DNA from: Bacteroidales bacterium
GTDB taxonomy: Bacteria; Bacteroidota; Bacteroidia; Bacteroidales; P3
Reading direction: 5' to 3'
NCBI GenBank assembly: GCA_017618625.1
Contig: JAFZTV010000068.1
Span: 1-6,967, forward strand
Length of the DNA stretch: 6,967 bases
A program made the translations under genes and the position numbers. Below are positions 1 to 6,161 of the stretch, one piece after another. The notes beneath the pieces are model-generated. The model did not search any database, was not told where the DNA came from, and was given only the letters and a program-made list of their open reading frames with translations. Each line of letters opens with the position of its first letter. Positions within the stretch are counted from its first letter, which is position 1.

Positions 1-180
1 CCTCGCCCTAACCGCGGTTCGCCCTCGTTCCCGCCAAAGTTCACCCTGGTCCTTGCTGCGGTTCGCCTTCGCCCTAACCACAGCCCGCCCAAGTTCCCGC
101 CACCGTTCGCCCTCGCCCTAACCACCGTTCGCCCTCGTTCCCGCCACCGTCCTCCCATGTTCCCGCCATCCTCCCTCCGT
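1..180. repeat. 22-bp tandem repeat array, C-rich on the plus strand
   Basis: Units begin at 17, 39, 61, 83, 105, 127 and 149, each exactly 22 bp, with a partial unit before (1-16) and a decaying one after (171-180). The first half is close to GTTCGCCCTC. The second half comes in two versions, GCCCTAACCACC (A) and GTTCCCGCCACC (B). The order is A, B, diverged, A, B, A, B, B, so A-B pairs make a 44-bp higher-order repeat. The two halves of a unit resemble each other, which suggests an older unit of about 11 bp. There are no spacers, so this is not a CRISPR array. A unit of 22 is not a multiple of three, and the A type carries in-line stop triplets on both strands, so coding is unlikely. Confidence 0.9.
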
Positions 181-188
181 TCTCGAAT

Positions 189-216
189 CTACAGCGTCAA
201 TGCCTCGGCGTTGTAG
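189..216. other. Imperfect stem-loop between repeat arrays
   Basis: CTACAGCGTC (189-198) pairs with GGCGTTGTAG (207-216) over ten positions, two of them G-U wobbles when read as plus-strand RNA, around an 8-nt loop. A weak T-rich stretch (GCTCTTTACC) follows. It could be a weak terminator for a gene left of the window or part of a dispersed palindromic element. Neither reading is secure. Confidence 0.4.
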
Positions 217-248
217 GCTCTTTACCATGGCTCAACCGAGAAGGTAAT

Positions 249-279
249 CAAAACCTGAGCAAAACCTGAGCAAAACCTG
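249..279. repeat. 11-bp direct repeat, nearly three copies
   Basis: The unit CAAAACCTGAG occurs at 249-259 and 260-270, with a partial third copy, CAAAACCTG, at 271-279. The first two copies are identical. It is unrelated in sequence to the 22-bp array on its left but has half its period. Confidence 0.85.
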
Positions 280-292
280 TAACTCTATTTCA

Positions 293-325
293 TTGTTTTA
301 TAAAGTGTTAAAAGCCATATTTTTG
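293..325 (+). promoter_or_regulatory. Possible Bacteroidetes-type promoter for the OmpA-family gene
   Basis: TATTTTTG at 318-325 fits the Bacteroidetes -7 consensus TAnnTTTG exactly, and a TTG lies at 293-295 as a -33 element. The gap between them is 22 bp, slightly longer than the usual 19-21. It is the only perfect -7 match I find in the leader, but it would give a 5' untranslated region of roughly 250 nt, so the true promoter may be elsewhere, for example around the TATAAAAT at 541. Confidence 0.3.
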
Positions 326-580
326 CCGTTTTTTGTATCGTTGAAAATAGCTAATCTGCATATTGTTAAGCCTTTAGCTTCCAGAAAAAATCACGCCATA
401 TTTCAGCTCATACTTCTGTCTTTTGTTGCGCAACACCGAAAAAAATCATCAAAAACATTGCTATTTGCAGGAAAATATGTATTTTAGTGGTCTGGTTATT
501 GTGGCTGATTACATCCGTTAAACGGCTGCAATTGTTTGGCTATAAAATAAATACAACATCTAATAAGTAATCGTTGACGC

Positions 581-3256
581 ATGAAAACGTTAAAAAAAGC
601 AGCACTATTTTTCTTTTTTGCCAGTATTTTCGGGATGGCTGGCGTGATGGCTCAGTCGAGTTACGCCGACAAGGCCGACGCTCTCTTCGAGCAGAAGCAG
701 TATCGCGCAGCCCTCGAGAAATACGAAGAAGCCTACAAGAAAATTAAAGACAACAAGGCCGAGCGCAACCGCGTCTATTTCCAGATGGGTGAGTGCTACC
801 GACTTATCCACGACTTCAACAAGGCCGAAGTGGTTTACAAGCAGCTCGTAAGCTCTAAATACTACAAGACCGAGCCTATCATCTACTTCCACCTCGCCGA
901 GGTTTGCCGCTTCAACGACAATTTCGATGACGCCAAGAAAAACTATGAGAACTACCTCGAAATCATCCCCGATGACAAACTGGCCAAGTCTCGCTATGAA
1001 TCGCTTGACTATGTCGAACAGCTCGTCCACGACCGCACCCGCCACGTCATCAAGAAACTCGACAACTGGAACTCTCAGTGGAACGACTGGGCTCCTCGTT
1101 TCCTCGGCGACGACACTAACTCCATAACCTTCTCCTCCTCTCGCTTCGGCAGCGGTGAGACGGCAAACTCGTCTAACTCCGACGCTTGGACTGGGCAGGC
1201 TTTCTCTGAGATCTACTACGTCTTCTGCGACCGCAAGGGAAACTGGTCTCCGACTCCCGAACTCATCGAGACTGAAGGCCACATCAACTCTCCCGTCAAC
1301 GAAGGTGAGGCCGTCTTCTCGCCCGACGGCAAGACTGTCTGGTTCTCGCGCTGCGACGTCCGCAAAAACAAGACCGAAGGCTGCTACATCTATACTGCTA
1401 CCCGCAACAGCAACACTCTCGATAAGAAAAAAGGCAAGAAAAAACAGACCGACGAGGCTGCCATGAACGGCGAATGGTCCGAAGCTGTGCGCGTTGACCT
1501 TGGCGACACCGCCTTCAACTATCTCTACCCGGCTGTCACTAGCGACGGTCTGACCATGTATTTCTCGTCCGATATGCCCGGCGGCCAGGGTGACTATGAC
1601 CTCTGGATGGTCACTCGTAAATCCACCAGCGACGAGTTCAGCAACCCTGTCAACCTCGGCTCCCGCGTCAACACCGGCGGCCGCGAGGGTTTCCCTGTCC
1701 TCCGTTCCGATTCCGTCATGTATTTCTCTTCCACAGGTCTCCCTGGTGTCGGTGGTTACGACCTCTTCCGCACCGAGCTGAACGGACGCCGCTGGAGCGA
1801 GCCTGAAAACCTCGGCGTGCCTATCAACTCCTGCTACGACGAGATGTCCATAGTTTTCTACCCTGGAGAGAGCATCAAATACGAGGAGCGCGGATACTTC
1901 TCTTCCAACCGCCCCTTCGACGACCCGCATAACAAGGAAACCGAGAAGAAAGGCAAGAAGATTCCTCCTATCAACGACGACCTCTTCTACTTCGAACTCG
2001 AGCCGCTGCTCTACAGCATTCAGGGTATCGTCCGCGACGAGAAGTCTATGCAGCTTGTCGAGAAGGCTAAGGTCAAACTCGTAGGCTCAAACGGCAAAGA
2101 GTACGAGACCTACACCGACAAGAAAGGCTTCTACCGCTTCGATGTTGACAAAGTCAAACGCAACGTGGTCTATAAGATGTATGTCTCCAAGGTTGACTAC
2201 TTCACCACCGAGGGCTCCGAGAGTACTAAAGGTTACAACGTCAGCAAAGACCTCGTCCACGACTTCCGTCTCGAGCCTGTCCCGAAGATGCCCGTCGTGC
2301 TGCCCGAAATTCGCTACGACCTCGCAAAGTGGGACCTCAAAGAGGAGTTCATGGATTCTCTCATGGACCTCTACCTCATTCTCGTGAATAACCCCAACGT
2401 AGTTGTTGAAATCCGTGCTCATACCGACTGCCGTCCATTCATAGGACTTACCAACGACACCCTTTCTCAGCGTCGTGCACAGTCGGTGGTTGACTACCTC
2501 ATCTCTCGTGGCATCGAGCGTGAGCGTCTCGTGGCAAAGGGCTACGCCGAGCGTGTGCCTCGCACCCTCGACCGCGACATCACCATCAAAGTCAACAAGA
2601 AACCCTACAGCTTCTCGAAGGGTACCGTCCTCGAATGTGACTATGTCAACTCCATAAAGGATGAAAACCGCAAGGAGGCCGCTCATCAGCTCAACCGCCG
2701 CATCGAGTTTATGGTTCTCCGTACAGACTTCGTGTCAAAACGTCTCATCGACAACATGCAGTCCGAGACTCCGCAGGTGAAATATACCGACGACGGCAAC
2801 GTCATCGACCTCGTCAACGCCCCGGTCGAGGAGGCTAACCCCGAGCCGAATATCATCCACGACGAGGGCACTATCCAGGCTACTATGATTAACTCCACCA
2901 AGGGCGAGATACCTTGCATCATCAACGGCATGCAGGTTCCTATGTTGATCGACGAGCGTTATATTGAGCCGATTGCCATCTCTTGGGAAGAGGCTATGAA
3001 CTATCTCTACCAGCGTCGCATCACCAAAGAGGACTTCCCCGACCGCGACAATGCCTTCGACCCCGAGGGTAATATCCTTGACAAATCAACCATCATCTTC
3101 AAGGAGATGAAGATTGGTGAGAAGAAGGTCAGCAACGTCGAGGTGGTCGTAGTGAAAGGCGTGGACTATAAGTTCATCGTCAACAAGGAAGGCCTGAACC
3201 GTTTCGGCAAATATGAGTTCGACAAGCAGCGCGGCAAGCTCTACTTCGTCGATTGA
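581..3256 (+). CDS. PorE-like OmpA-family protein: TPR, PD40 propeller, CRD, OmpA_C, protease-like tail
   Basis: Exported envelope protein of 891 residues. Residues 1-24 look like a signal peptide cleaved near MAQ; it has no Cys, so this is not an obvious lipoprotein. TPR-like helices follow (about 28-145). About 165-470 has five PD40-type blade motifs, such as FSPDGKTVWFSR and YFSSTGLPG, built as a beta-propeller. A carboxypeptidase-regulatory-like domain spans about 478-567. The OmpA C-terminal domain (about 574-712) keeps the peptidoglycan-binding signature: D616 in HTD, R632 in LSQRRAQSV, and NRRIEF at 705-710. This order matches PorE of the Porphyromonas gingivalis type IX secretion apparatus, but similar proteins occur outside that system, so the role is inferred as an outer-membrane to peptidoglycan link. 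An extra C-terminal region (about 776-891) resembles a degenerate retropepsin fold. The ATG at 581 starts directly at the signal peptide; no Shine-Dalgarno is seen, as is common in this phylum. Confidence 0.9.
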   Translation: MKTLKKAALFFFFASIFGMAGVMAQSSYADKADALFEQKQYRAALEKYEEAYKKIKDNKAERNRVYFQMGECYRLIHDFNKAEVVYKQLVSSKYYKTEPIIYFHLAEVCRFNDNFDDAKKNYENYLEIIPDDKLAKSRYESLDYVEQLVHDRTRHVIKKLDNWNSQWNDWAPRFLGDDTNSITFSSSRFGSGETANSSNSDAWTGQAFSEIYYVFCDRKGNWSPTPELIETEGHINSPVNEGEAVFSPDGKTVWFSRCDVRKNKTEGCYIYTATRNSNTLDKKKGKKKQTDEAAMNGEWSEAVRVDLGDTAFNYLYPAVTSDGLTMYFSSDMPGGQGDYDLWMVTRKSTSDEFSNPVNLGSRVNTGGREGFPVLRSDSVMYFSSTGLPGVGGYDLFRTELNGRRWSEPENLGVPINSCYDEMSIVFYPGESIKYEERGYFSSNRPFDDPHNKETEKKGKKIPPINDDLFYFELEPLLYSIQGIVRDEKSMQLVEKAKVKLVGSNGKEYETYTDKKGFYRFDVDKVKRNVVYKMYVSKVDYFTTEGSESTKGYNVSKDLVHDFRLEPVPKMPVVLPEIRYDLAKWDLKEEFMDSLMDLYLILVNNPNVVVEIRAHTDCRPFIGLTNDTLSQRRAQSVVDYLISRGIERERLVAKGYAERVPRTLDRDITIKVNKKPYSFSKGTVLECDYVNSIKDENRKEAAHQLNRRIEFMVLRTDFVSKRLIDNMQSETPQVKYTDDGNVIDLVNAPVEEANPEPNIIHDEGTIQATMINSTKGEIPCIINGMQVPMLIDERYIEPIAISWEEAMNYLYQRRITKEDFPDRDNAFDPEGNILDKSTIIFKEMKIGEKKVSNVEVVVVKGVDYKFIVNKEGLNRFGKYEFDKQRGKLYFVD

Positions 3257-3257
3257 T

Positions 3258-3522
3258 ATGTCAATTAAATGATATGAGGCGGGATATTGCGTCGGCGTTA
3301 TCCCGCCTTGTTTATTAAGATGGACAACACTCTCTTGACAATCACCGGTACCACCGCCAGCGGCAAGACCCAGCTCGCCGCCGAGCTGGCCTACCGCATA
3401 GGTGGCGAGATTATCAGCGCCGACTCCCGTCAGGTTTTTCGTGGTATGGACATAGGCAGCGGCAAGGACCTCGACGATAACCACATTCACGGTGTTGACA
3501 TTCCATATCATTTAATCGACAT
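3258..3522 (+). repeat. 19-nt inverted repeat linking the miaA leader to miaA codons
   Basis: ATGTCAATTAAATGATATG at 3258-3276 is the reverse complement, at 18 of 19 positions, of 3504-3522 inside miaA. The similarity stops abruptly on both sides. The left arm abuts the base of the terminator-like hairpin, so an mRNA carrying both would enclose that hairpin and the miaA start in a long-range stem. The right arm encodes the IPYHLIDIHD segment and includes one of only two TTA leucine codons that I noticed in this gene. Confidence 0.75.
3277..3313 (+). terminator. Hairpin terminator candidate after the OmpA-family gene
   Basis: AGGCGGGATA (3277-3286) pairs perfectly with TATCCCGCCT (3299-3308), leaving a 12-nt loop, and is followed by TTGTTTATT. 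It begins 21 nt after the OmpA-family stop and ends 11 nt before the miaA ATG, so it could end the upstream transcript, attenuate read-through into miaA, or shape the miaA leader. The T-tract is broken by a G, so termination may be partial. Confidence 0.7.
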
Positions 3523-4228
3523 CCACGACGCGGGCTACGAATACAACCTCTACCAGTTCCTCACCGACTTCCGTCGTGCCTACGACGGCATCCTTCAACG
3601 CGGTCACCGTCCCATACTCTGCGGCGGCACTGGCATGTATGTTGACGGTGTGGTAAGGCAGTACGAGCTGCCCGACGCTCCCGTTGACGAGGAATTCCGT
3701 CGCAGCATTGCTGACAAGAGCGACGAGGAGCTCACCGCACGGCTCGCCTCTATGATAAAACTCCACAACCACACCGATACCGAAACCCGTGACCGCCTCG
3801 TCCGCGCTCTCGAAATCCAGGAATACAAGCTGCAGCATCCCGACTCGTTCACCAAGATGCCCGACATAAACCACGTCATTGTCGGAGTGCTTTTCCCTCG
3901 TGAGGTGCTGGTCAAACGCATCGAGACGCGACTCCGCCAGCGCATCGACGGCGGTATGGTTGATGAGGTGGCGACTCTGCTCAAACAGGGGGTTCCTCCC
4001 GAGCGTCTGCTCCGCTATGGCCTCGAATACCGCCATGTTACTCTCTTTCTGCAAGGCAAGATAACCAAAGAACAGATGTTCGATGGTCTCTTCACCGACA
4101 TACGGCGCTTCTCAAAGCGCCAGATGACATGGTTCCGACGTATGGAGCGCAACGGCGTGAGGATTCACTGGATCGACGGTCAGCTTCCGCTCGAAACAAA
4201 GGTCGAACAGGTTTTGAAACTGTTATGA
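3320..4228 (+). CDS. miaA: tRNA dimethylallyltransferase (MiaA)
   Basis: Cytoplasmic enzyme of 302 residues that transfers a dimethylallyl group to N6 of A37 in tRNAs reading UNN codons, the first step toward i6A/ms2i6A. Visible motifs are the P-loop GTTASGKT (10-17), SADSRQVF (33-40) with the probable catalytic Asp35, GGTGMY (102-107), GLEYR (234-238), and SKRQMTWFRRMER (265-277) near the C-terminus. The length fits the family. Several Bacteroidales carry two MiaA paralogues; the IPYHLIDIHDAGYEYN stretch (61-76) in place of the usual short segment resembles the more divergent type. I chose the ATG at 3320 because it places the P-loop at the normal distance; an in-frame TTG at 3287 lies in the loop of the preceding hairpin and would add unlike residues. 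No clear Shine-Dalgarno is present. The stop overlaps the next start by 4 nt (ATGA), implying coupled translation. Confidence 0.95.
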   Translation: MDNTLLTITGTTASGKTQLAAELAYRIGGEIISADSRQVFRGMDIGSGKDLDDNHIHGVDIPYHLIDIHDAGYEYNLYQFLTDFRRAYDGILQRGHRPILCGGTGMYVDGVVRQYELPDAPVDEEFRRSIADKSDEELTARLASMIKLHNHTDTETRDRLVRALEIQEYKLQHPDSFTKMPDINHVIVGVLFPREVLVKRIETRLRQRIDGGMVDEVATLLKQGVPPERLLRYGLEYRHVTLFLQGKITKEQMFDGLFTDIRRFSKRQMTWFRRMERNGVRIHWIDGQLPLETKVEQVLKLL

Positions 4229-4728
4229 GAAACTATACCTTCCGCAAAGGCACCGCCGACGAGGCTGCGGTCCTCTACAACTTGGTGGTCGAGCGTATGG
4301 CATGGATGGACCGGAAGGGCATACGTCAGTGGAACGTGACCGAATACCTTGTGCGCTTCCCGATGGACTATTATGTCGAAAAACAGCGTATCGGTCAGCT
4401 CTATGTTCTCGTTGACGACGAGAGCGGCAAGGTGGTGTGCGCCGCTGTTCTGAAAGAGGAGGACGACCGCTGGCCCGACGACGGGCAGAAGGCTCTCTAC
4501 CTCCACAACTTCGCCTCTGCCGTGGGTTGGCTCGAGCCTCTGGGCGACATTTTCCTCGACCACTGCCTGCGGCTGTCCCGCTCTATGCACAAGGACTTCT
4601 TCCGCCTCGACTGTGCCGTTGACAACGCTTTTCTCAACCGCTACTACGGCAGTCGCGGCTACACCGAGGCTGGCTACTGCACTCACGGCCTCTACAAAGG
4701 CGTGCTGCGTCAGAAAGCCATTGATTAG
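4225..4728 (+). CDS. GNAT-like N-acetyltransferase
   Basis: Product of 167 residues. The N-terminal beta-alpha start (NYTFRKGTADEAAVLYNLV), the KGIRQW motif (31-36), the central strands (QLYVLVDDESGKVVCAAVL, 58-76) and the C-terminal LNRYYGSRGY (137-146) are typical of Gcn5-related acetyltransferases, which move acetyl from acetyl-CoA to an amine. The usual acetyl-CoA pyrophosphate loop (R/QxxGxG/A) is not clear: its place is taken by GWLEPLGDIFLDHC (101-114), so the fold call is stronger than the activity call. The substrate is unknown. The ATG at 4225 is preferred over an upstream in-frame start at 4129, which would overlap miaA by 100 nt and add basic, non-homologous residues; the ATGA overlap with miaA indicates translational coupling. 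Pairing with miaA may mean only shared expression. Confidence 0.8.
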   Translation: MRNYTFRKGTADEAAVLYNLVVERMAWMDRKGIRQWNVTEYLVRFPMDYYVEKQRIGQLYVLVDDESGKVVCAAVLKEEDDRWPDDGQKALYLHNFASAVGWLEPLGDIFLDHCLRLSRSMHKDFFRLDCAVDNAFLNRYYGSRGYTEAGYCTHGLYKGVLRQKAID

Positions 4729-4750
4729 AAACTATTCGTAATACTGTCTT

Positions 4751-5713
4751 CTATCGCCGTTTTATGGAGGCGAGCCGTCGTTCAAGCTCCCATATTCTCA
4801 CGTCGCGTCCAGCAATCTTACCTTCCCCGTCTAGCACTATGATGTAGGGCAGGTGGCTTATGTCTAACTTCGCGATATAGGGTGCATCCCATCCCCGTCG
4901 GTCGGCATCTATATCTACAGTCACGACGGTGACGCTGTCTCGACATATCTTCTCGGCGGTGGCTAGGTCGCGTCGGCAGATGTCGCACCACGACGCACCA
5001 AACAGTATCACACTAGGCTTGCCGTTCTCCAGACAGTCCGAGAGGCGGCAGCGCTGCTTCTCTTCCGTGAATTCAAAGTCGGGCAGCGGCATTCCTTCCG
5101 CCAACGCCACCGATTCGCGCAGGTATTTCTCTACTGCATGGTAGTGGTAGCAGCGTGCCTCGACACTGTCGAGTATTGAGTATAGCTTCTCCACCTCGCG
5201 CAGTTCCATGCCGCGCATCTGTCTGAACAGCACAAAGGCGGCTATGGGCGAGGTGCGGTTGGCACGTATGTATTCCGTTAGCGACTTCGTGTCACCGCTG
5301 GTTTCCATGGCGTAGCGATATTGGCTGTTCGAACGCGAGCCCGACAGCGGAGAGTGCTCCAGCTCCTCGGCGTTGACTTCAAGACTCATTTCGGTGGGCT
5401 CAAGATACAGATGTATATGGCGGTTGCCCGAGAACGTGAGCTGTGCGGCACATGGCCCAGCCAGCGGTGCGCTGAAAGTAGAGCCCCCATCCTTGATGCG
5501 GTGCGCATAGCGGTGCGACGTGGTGTCGCCGTCAAACACCGTGAGCGTCACACTCCGCCCCAACGACTTCGGGCATTTGACTGTCAAGGTAAACGCCCCT
5601 TGCCCCCAAGCAATCAGGGGCATAAACATAAGACACAACAAAAGGAGTGACCGCAAGTGTCGGCCACCCCTTTTTATCTCTTTTCGGTTATCCGTTTTCC
5701 GGACAGCTGGCAT
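4751..5713 (-). CDS. Exported thioredoxin-like (TlpA/DUF4369-type) thiol-disulfide protein
   Basis: Product of 320 residues. A basic N-terminus and hydrophobic core (about 21-36), then AWGQG, form a signal peptide with likely cleavage near 37-38. Residues about 40-130 look like the DUF4369-type beta domain found before thioredoxin folds in Bacteroidetes, and a helical linker runs to about 205. The thioredoxin-like domain (about 207-318) has the active site SWCDICRRDL with C243 and C246, and the cis-proline in HLPYIIVLD (P289). It probably reduces or shuffles disulfides in the periplasm; partners are unknown. The start ATG (5711-5713) shares its A with the TGA of the upstream gene, forming TGATG, so translation is probably coupled. 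The codons for residues about 14-25 form a terminator-like hairpin. It converges on the GNAT-like gene with a 22-nt gap. Confidence 0.88.
   Translation of the reverse strand: MPAVRKTDNRKEIKRGGRHLRSLLLLCLMFMPLIAWGQGAFTLTVKCPKSLGRSVTLTVFDGDTTSHRYAHRIKDGGSTFSAPLAGPCAAQLTFSGNRHIHLYLEPTEMSLEVNAEELEHSPLSGSRSNSQYRYAMETSGDTKSLTEYIRANRTSPIAAFVLFRQMRGMELREVEKLYSILDSVEARCYHYHAVEKYLRESVALAEGMPLPDFEFTEEKQRCRLSDCLENGKPSVILFGASWCDICRRDLATAEKICRDSVTVVTVDIDADRRGWDAPYIAKLDISHLPYIIVLDGEGKIAGRDVRIWELERRLASIKRR
5640..5674 (-). terminator. Terminator-like hairpin inside the thioredoxin-protein signal sequence
   Basis: Read on the minus strand, the bases from 5674 down to 5661 pair with those from 5653 down to 5640 over 14 positions, two of them G-U wobbles, around a 7-nt loop. 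A U-rich tail (UUUUGUUGU, including the last paired bases) follows. The stem lies about 40 nt downstream of the start codon. It looks like an intrinsic terminator or attenuator, though on a coding stretch it may be incidental. On the plus strand the two wobbles become A-C mismatches, so the structure favours the minus-strand RNA. Confidence 0.45.
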
Positions 5714-5913
5714 CAGTACGAACGGTAGGTTTGTCTGTTCCTTTCGTTGGTACCCTTTATGCGGTAGTTCTCCTTGATGGTTTTAGTGTTTTCGTGGCGG
5801 GTCTTGTACATTACCTCGCCCTCCGAAGTTTTGCATGACGTTGTGGTGCCGCACACCGTAACCATTCCGACAAGGACCAAAGCTGATGTCATTATACGTA
5901 TGAACTTTTTCAT
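5713..5913 (-). CDS. Small putative lipoprotein, 66 residues, unknown function
   Basis: I do not recognise a family. The protein has a basic start (MKKFIR), a hydrophobic segment (about 8-22) and then TTTSCKTS, where C27 after TTS could be a relaxed Bacteroidetes lipobox; C21 is an alternative but a poorer one. The mature part, about 40 residues, is hydrophilic and rich in Lys, Arg, Asn, Thr and Tyr (YKTRHENTKTIKENYRIKG), with no cysteine. If the lipobox is right, it would be a short membrane-anchored peptide. The reading frame is supported by its signal sequence, by the TGATG junction with the thioredoxin-like gene, and by a promoter candidate about 90 nt upstream. Its function may be tied to that gene. 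No Shine-Dalgarno is evident; the leader just before the ATG is A-rich. Confidence 0.7.
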   Translation of the reverse strand: MKKFIRIMTSALVLVGMVTVCGTTTSCKTSEGEVMYKTRHENTKTIKENYRIKGTNERNRQTYRSY

Positions 5914-5999
5914 AATGCGTTGTTTTAGGTTTGTATCTATTTAAGGCACAATCGCTTCACGCAATATTTTGGCCTCTCGTTTCCATTTGATTTACAACG

Positions 6000-6030
6000 C
6001 AAAGAAACGAGTTTTTTTTGGCATAAACAA
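6000..6030 (-). promoter_or_regulatory. Bacteroidetes-type promoter for the lipoprotein/thioredoxin pair
   Basis: On the minus strand a TTG (6030-6028) is followed by exactly 20 bp and then TTTCTTTG (6007-6000) and a C. This differs from the consensus TAnnTTTG at one position and keeps the key TTTG. The start site would be near 5995, giving a leader of about 80 nt before the ATG at 5913. Confidence 0.5.
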
Positions 6031-6161
6031 GTTTTTAAGAAAAATTCACGTTTGCGAAGGCCATAACATTTTCAAAACTCAATGGTTGAGAGAACAATTC
6101 TATGAAAAAAAATCGAATGGGAGAGTGGTCAGATCTGTTTTACTTTTCACCAATTTTGGTT

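Larger units (their letters stand above)
1..580. other. Gene-free region upstream of the OmpA-family gene
   Basis: I see no convincing gene here on either strand. From left to right the stretch holds a C-rich 22-bp tandem array (1-180), an imperfect stem-loop (189-216), a short 11-bp tandem array (249-279) and about 300 bases of AT-rich DNA that leads into the OmpA-family gene. A 64-codon open frame at 293-487 begins with TTG, has no recognisable domain and lies in the low-GC leader, so I treat it as chance. A short perfect palindrome, CCGTTAAACGG, sits at 515-525 and could be an operator, but nothing else supports that. The left edge cuts into the repeat array, so its full length is unknown. 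Confidence 0.7.

Noticed and set aside
1..180. CRISPR array
   Set aside because: Units are contiguous with no unique spacers, and no cas gene is visible.
293..487. 64-codon open frame in the OmpA-family leader
   Set aside because: TTG start, no Shine-Dalgarno, low-complexity AT-rich composition and no domain.
605..1930. 441-codon open frame on the minus strand
   Set aside because: It lies wholly opposite the well-supported OmpA-family gene, has no recognisable domain, and is explained by the C/G-ending codon bias of the sense strand, which removes stops from the antisense frame.
2087..2686. 199-codon open frame on the minus strand
   Set aside because: Same cause: it is antisense to the carboxypeptidase-regulatory and OmpA domains, whose sense frame carries clear motifs.
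3287..3319. Upstream TTG start for miaA
   Set aside because: It lies in the loop of a perfect hairpin and adds residues before the normal MiaA N-terminus.
3512..4054. 180-codon open frame on the minus strand
   Set aside because: Antisense to miaA, which has unambiguous catalytic motifs.
4129..4224. Upstream ATG for the acetyltransferase
   Set aside because: It would overlap miaA by 100 nt and add a basic extension unlike GNAT N-termini; the ATGA junction gives a better start.
4729..4750. Bidirectional terminator between the convergent genes
   Set aside because: The 22-nt gap contains no stem of useful length and no clear T-tract pair.
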